Source: Amblyornis subalaris (lineage: Eukaryota > Chordata > Aves > Passeriformes > Ptilonorhynchidae). Taken from it: a DNA stretch of 64,000 nucleotides. The translations under genes were made by a program, and so were the position numbers. The notes under the pieces were generated by a model, which was not told where the DNA came from, ran no database searches, and worked only from the letters and a program-made list of their open reading frames with translations. The stretch is from positions 2,162,905 through 2,226,904 of the forward strand of contig JACAXG010000106.1 in assembly GCA_018881555.1 (NCBI GenBank), in the 5' to 3' direction. Of the stretch, positions 58,624 to 64,000 are shown in pieces (position 1 is the first letter of the stretch; every line of letters starts with the position of its first letter).

Positions 58624-61600
58624 TATGTTAATACTTAAACTCTGAGGAGACCTGCCAACAGCTCTTGGCAGTTTTATTGCTCGTGTTATTTTGATCACGC
58701 CCATATAGCACCAAAAAGTACATACATTTACTAAAAATATTAACGAAAACTCTAAAAAAAAAACCCAAAAAGAAATTAAGCCAAGCAAATGCTCTCTCTC
58801 CAAGCCTGGAGTTCAGTGGAAATATTTCTGATGCTTTCTTTTTAATAGAATAAAGATGTGCGCTAAAGTGCAACTGGATTTATGACAGAATGACCCTCTG
58901 TCCATTTACTGTTTCTAGGAGAGCAGCAGCCTTCGGCACGTTGTTCCCAGCTTCCTGAAAGGTGTTGCAGCTCTGCCTCAGAGGTCTTGTATCCAGGATA
59001 ACAGTGATTTACCTTATGTACTCGAAGCTGACCTACCCTTTAGTATACTGCTCCTTCACTTAGTCAGCTCGACGGGTGCCAGATATTGTTCTCCTGCAGG
59101 AAGTTCTTCCCGGAATTCTGCAGCAAACCAAAGGCTCAGACAGTGGGAAAATGAAAATAAGGTCAACTTTCCCTTAGGACTAGAGAATAGAAGAAATACA
59201 CTGACACCATTTGAGACCTCCTTCCCAGAAAAATAGAAGCCACAAATACAGCCAGATTATACAAAATGATTCCAGTGTGTAGCTAGTTCTTACCATTCCT
59301 TTTTTTTTTCTAAGATGAGTTTCATTAACCTGTGTTTAAAGGAAAGAGTAAAATAATTTATGTCTAGTAAAAATTAGTTCAGAGATTTTTGTCTGATTTT
59401 AGTTTGTAGAAATGAAAATATGTACCAAGTATTACTCAATACAATCAAGAATTTGCAAAATCAGGGTCACAGCAGATAACTTGCGTAAGGCAGAGCAGCA
59501 TTATTTATTTGTGCTCTGAATTGCACTTTTAATCTAACTTCAAATAAGCAAATATTCCTGGCAGGTCTTAACTAACATCCTCCTGGCTGTCCAGGGAAAA
59601 TGNGAGGCATCCCTGAGAACTCCTGTAGTATGAGCCACGCTGAGCATGCATCAGTGACAGGGTGAAGGCACGTATGTATTTTTAGGATATTTATAGTTCC
59701 TTTCACCCCACTTGGCCCCAGCTTCCAGAAATTATGAATCATCGTTTTTTGATAAAATGGAAAATAGAAACAGCGAGGAAAAAGCAGTCGTCCATATTTC
59801 CTAGGAATTGTTGCTGAGCGTCGGTTTGTCAAACACGTCTCCTCCTCACATCTATCTTCACTCTCTCAAAGAGGGCCTGGAGAAAGCTTTGGGTCTGCTT
59901 TTTAAGATATGGAGGTTGCTGACAAATTGCAGAACGGTGATAAAAAACGAGATGATGATGATGAGGAGGACAGGAATACTGTAGAGTTTGGGCAATAAAA
60001 AGAGACAGAGCTGAAAAGTTACNGAGGAATGTTTCAGAGAAACAAAGGATGTGGTCTTGGGGTCTCCAGAGATCGCAGTTATTTTATTATATTCTGTTCC
60101 TATTATCACTTTTGTTTTGTTCCAGGGAGATTTTCAGCAACTTAAGGAATAGATTTTGGGCCCAGCTATCACTCAGATGTGTGCACACGACTCCTCTTGA
60201 ATTCCATTGGAGCTATTTGTGAGAAACAGAAGGCAAAACTTTTGGCCTTTGGTGGATGATTTCTGCAGCCAGTTTGTAGTGTCAATATATCACCACAAAA
60301 ATGCAAGTATCCAAAAGTGACTCCTTTAACCTTTCATTAACGTGAAAGGCTCTGAAAGTGATGAGGTTGTGTTATATTTTTTTTTCCTCGATAACTCCTA
60401 TCTTGTGGCTTTCTATCCCTTATGTATCATAATCATAACTTTTTTTATTATTTTTTTTTATTCACTGAACCAGCAAGCACACACAGTCCCTGAAAACAGC
60501 CCCTAGATCCCGTGTAAGTTACCGTTTCAATTTTACGGTAAATTTCCTGGTCTATGGATTCTTTTCTGAAAAACTTCTCATGGTATTCTCCAAAGAATAT
60601 GAACTTTCCTTTAAAATATAAGAAGTTGCTGCCCTGTAAGTGGTATTTTGCTTTAGTCAGGACTTTGTCTTTATTTTTGATCTCAACGACTGTTGTTTTT
60701 ACCTCTTGATTTCTTTTTCTTTTCTATTTTACATGTTTCTTAGTAGATTTGCTATTTTGGAGCCTTCTTAAAAATATATATTTTACTGTGTTCATCTAAT
60801 TACCTAGAAGTTTTTCAGATGTGAGAATGAATCTTATTCACAAACCCCTCCCTCTGATCAGGCTAAAATACATGTACAGGATATTAGAATCTGAAGTGTG
60901 CAAGGCATTTGTGTTTTAATTAAAATCTTAGAGGAGAAACTTGTTCACATGAATTACTGGCTGGATTTTTAGCAGGTTGTATAAATGGTGACAAATTACA
61001 TCTTTGTATTCAGGGAGAGTGTGGAGTTACTTGGTGAAAATCACTACATATGTTAAATCTTTTCAGTGTCTGCTATAAATATTGAAGATATGTGGGTATG
61101 AAATTATATGAGCGCAAACGACCCAAGAGTAATTAAAATATTTGATCTGCTTCTGTTTTCTGCAAAAAGGAAAAAAAACCTGATTTTCAGACTGTCTTTA
61201 AAAGAAAAAAAAAGTGAAGAGAAGAGAAGTAACTTCCTCTCACAGCACAAATATTTGTGGTGAAATGGGGCAGGGGAGATAAGGTCCAAAGCAGTTAAGG
61301 AAAATCCTTGCAAACCCTGAAGGGCAGCACTTGGTTCATACCCTGATTTCAGNGGTGAGATGTCTGAGACACTTCCCTGTGAACATAATACAGAGTCATC
61401 CCACAGTGTGATTTTTGTGTATATTTATTCATTACATCTGTTCTACGTACATATTTATTTTGTGCAAGAATCTGCCTTGCTGAAAAGATTTAAAATTTTC
61501 CTCCTCAAATAAGAGATGCTGCCGAAGGTGGTTCTTGCAGGTGACATGTTAAAATTTTGGGGTTGTGAAGGTCAGGGATGTCTTATTTACTTGAACAAGA

Positions 61601-63484
61601 GTGCTAGAAAACTCTGTATTTCCCACCGAAAAAATGACTGCCTGTCCATGCATTGGGTGTAGCTAGAGAAATTAAAACTGCTGGCAAGAAACTGGCTTGT
61701 GAGAAAAGTGGAGAGTTTCTAAATTCAGTAAAATCTGCAGAGGACACCACATAATTATTGGTGAACCTCTCATGCTTGGAAAAATACCCTAATATGTCTG
61801 TCTCGAGTACAAGTGCTCATCTTCAAAAATGACACCTCTATTAAATTAACTTGTTTCTGCCAGCCTCTTGTTTACTTAAGGCTGCTTTCACTGTTCCATA
61901 AAATGCCAATAATGGAGATGATTTACGTCATCTCCTTTGACATGTGCTCTTTGATGTGTTTTTATCCCATATGTACAAGAAAGGATTTAAGTCTTGTGAT
62001 TAGCTCAAAAGACTGGAGTTTTGCCTTTTGCTTGCAAGTTCTTATAACCTCCAGCCTCAATGGTGCTGGATGTTTTCAGTGGCAAATTGAAGGNAAGTAC
62101 AGCAGCAGGTACCTATTGCTGAGAATCAGTTTGGGTNTATTAGTTGTACGTGGACCTATAGAGAATGTAGATTTGTATACATTTACAATATATATTACCT
62201 GCTTTTAGTGTGTCTAGCAAGGTGGTTGTGATATTATAATAGCCGATATCCTTAAATATTAATTTAGTCCCTGCAAAGCTGTTAGAGGTCTTCAGACAAA
62301 AAATGATATGACTCTTCTTAAAGGAAATGGAGATTAGTTTCGTTTCTAGGCATGAACTCAACAAGAGTTTCCACTGGTAAACTTTTATGGGAGTTGTTCC
62401 CAGGGCTTTTGGACATCTTTAGGCAGCAAATCTCTATTGCTTTAACTCTTGAATAGTTCTGACTGTGCTGAAGTACTGTGTGCCCCATGTGTGGAGTTAG
62501 CTGTGTGTACATGGAAATTTACTTTGCTTATAATACATTATTTTTCCGATTTCGTTCTGGTCTCTCAGCTTCTTCAGACTTCCCCTAGTCTGGTGGAATG
62601 CTTTTAGTGAGGACTAAAACTTGAGACAATGCTTTGCCTGTGTCCTGTAAAATTTTAGGTGGCAGTAGTGACAGTTGTTAGGATGATGTTGAATACTCAA
62701 ACATTTAAATATCAAATGAAAAATCAACAGAGACAATCTTTTCCTATTCACGTAAACAAGCTCACCTTTGCCAAAAAATGGATAATGCTTTGATGCCATG
62801 TCTCCCTCCATGGGCTGTAGCCTTCAGTGCATGCCCTGGAAGCACTCAGGGTATAGAGCAAAGAACATTTTAACTGTAGGAGGCACTGTATTAATCCCAA
62901 CACCAAAGGGATCTCCCCAGTTTGCTCTCTCTTTTTAACTTATTGATTAATTTGTTCTTGTAAACCTACTTAACGATTCTTGCTAAACCTACTTAGTGGT
63001 TCTTTTACCTTTGACACCTGATAACGTAGGCAGCACTCTTGCCCTCTGTGTTTTCAGCAAGATCTCTTTTCTTCCACTACTTAGGAAGGTTTCCCCTTGT
63101 TCAGAAGCTGCATTAAGAAGGCAAGTGCATTTATTTCAGCATTATCTCTGGAGCTACTGAAATTCAAACTGCAGCACTCAGCGATAACTCTAGGAGAAAA
63201 AACAAAGAGTTAAAACTGGGAAGAACGACTACCTCTGGAGTGTCTGATATTCTCTAGCTGTGACTCTCCGAGGTGGTTTTTATTATCACAGGTAAAAAAC
63301 TTCCAAGTATTTCCATAGCAATTCCACTTGCTCGAATGGGTCGCTTGACTCTGCGCTTTTCTGCTTTCTGGTTTTGAGCGTTTTCAGACAATCTTGGCAA
63401 AGCCCCTCTCCTGCGCTGGCTCCTCTGTGAACGTCTCCCTCCAGACATCATGCAGAGGAGAAAAAAATTGGTGCCTGGGTTTGT
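58624..63484. other. Non-coding DNA, no gene recognised
   Basis: A+T-rich, with short T runs near 59301-59310 and 60440-60460 and a short GAT repeat (59951-59962). A possible old repeat is listed at 60155-60262. The 131-codon plus frame at 61813-62208 contains unknown residues and shows no domain. No CR1 copy is recognised here. Confidence 0.45.
60155..60262. repeat. Possible ancient amniote repeat remnant
   Basis: 'gattttgggcccagct' is followed by 'tgtgtgcacacgactcct', 'gaattccattggagctattt' and 'ggcaaaacttttggcc'. This order resembles, from memory, old MITE-like repeats in sauropsids that carry 'atttcaatggagctat' between 'gggccc' ends. It is diverged and uncertain. Confidence 0.3.
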
Positions 63485-63785
63485 TTGTTGTGGTTTGGGT
63501 CCCGCCGCCGCTCGCGCTGAGCCGAGCCATGAGGTTCGTCACTTTTTGAGCGCCAGGAGAAAGGAAGCTGCTGCTGTGGGGAAATCCGGTAGCTTCCTCT
63601 TCCTGCTGGTCAGCCTCTTTCTTCCCGGGGTTGGCCCCATTCCCAATGGGCTGCTAAGAGCCCAAAGCTCACTGGCTGAAATCCTGGCCTAATTAAAACC
63701 GGTGCCAAGCCTCCCATTGACTTCGAGGCTCTCGCCCAGCGCGTCATCGCGTCCAACGGCCGCCCCGCTCCATTGTTTATGGGAT
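63485..63785. promoter_or_regulatory. CpG-richer segment, possible regulatory element
   Basis: Two CpG clusters lie at about 63500-63535 ('cgccgccgctcgcgctgagc') and 63720-63775 ('gcccagcgcgtcatcgcg'). The second is followed by 'ccattgtttatggg', a SOX/forkhead-type core. CpG density is clearly above the surrounding background but below that of the 4458 patch. No coding exon is evident: the 80-codon plus frame at 63450-63692 has no domain. The segment may continue beyond the window, so a promoter cannot be excluded. Confidence 0.3.
63675..63745 (+). repeat. Ancient palindromic MITE-like repeat, diverged copy
   Basis: 'gctgaaatcctggcc' (63675-63689) followed about 20 bases later by 'cctcccattgacttcg' matches the left end and core of an old palindromic repeat that I recall from turtle, crocodilian and bird DNA ('gaaatcctggcc', then 'ctcccattgacttcaatggg', then the inverted end). 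The right arm is decayed. The CpG-rich tail here probably grew out of, or next to, this fossil. The family name is not asserted. Confidence 0.5.
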
Positions 63786-64000
63786 TGTTCCGATGGCTTT
63801 GCTGGGGCCATGCTCAAACAGCTCAGAGCTCTCCTCCCCTGCAGACAGGCAGCCTGCTCCAAACTGAGTTCANCATCAGGCAGCTTTTTATCAGTTTTTA
63901 GCACAATATCTTTGTAAATTAGGCCAAAACAACTCCCAGATCCTCAGCTCCTTCATAGCTCCAGTCTGGAAGTGTGAACTTTTCTGGATTTGTTTTGTTT

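Overview
This looks like nuclear DNA from a bird. At least eleven 5'-truncated fragments of CR1, the LINE family that dominates bird and other sauropsid genomes, can be read directly. Several end in the usual 3' signature (variants of ATTCTATGATTCTGTG after a 'cttccaaccc' stretch). The background is A+T-rich and non-coding, with homopolymer runs, CpG depletion and many isolated single N bases. Nothing looks bacterial, organellar or viral. The species cannot be told from what I can see.

I find no protein-coding gene, tRNA, rRNA or recognisable microRNA. The longest open frames (about 201 codons at 17332-17937 minus, 178 at 14493-15029 plus, 171 at 10130-10645 minus, 167 at 45872-46375 plus) lie in locally GC-rich patches. 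They have overlapping open frames on other strands, low-complexity or repeat-derived translations, and no protein domain I recognise. The window is therefore either a gene desert or the inside of a very large intron; the sequence alone does not decide which. Small exons without recognisable protein motifs could be missed.

Layout. 1-4440: A+T-rich DNA with one long CR1 fragment (1459-1795). 4458-4760: the most promoter-like place in the window, a dense CpG cluster with CCAAT and GC boxes and a C-tract array able to form a G-quadruplex on the minus strand, followed by a homeodomain-site-rich segment. 4760-16240: mixed unique DNA with CR1 fragments at 8216, 14935 and a head-to-head pair at 15609-16241, plus a candidate conserved enhancer with a POU octamer (11140-11720). 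16240-34110: mostly unique DNA with several enhancer-like blocks (18115-18870, 29090-30760) and an ancient palindromic MITE-like remnant at 22255-22315. 34110-49520: four more CR1 fragments, another octamer-bearing block (34740-35070), a TA/CA palindromic microsatellite (36728), and an unusual 86-91 bp repeat array with inverted flanking copies (48375-48850). 49520-64000: two more CR1 fragments, a candidate CTCF-like site in a unique block (52230-52520), an A/C tract almost devoid of G (53285-53390), and a CpG-richer end (63485-63785) overlapping a second ancient palindromic repeat.

If the window has a function it is probably regulatory: scattered candidate enhancers around one CpG-rich promoter-like patch, interrupted by old CR1 insertions. 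The most distinctive structure not explained by a family I recognise is the foldback/tandem array at 48375-48850. All enhancer calls here are inference from composition and motifs and need cross-species alignment.
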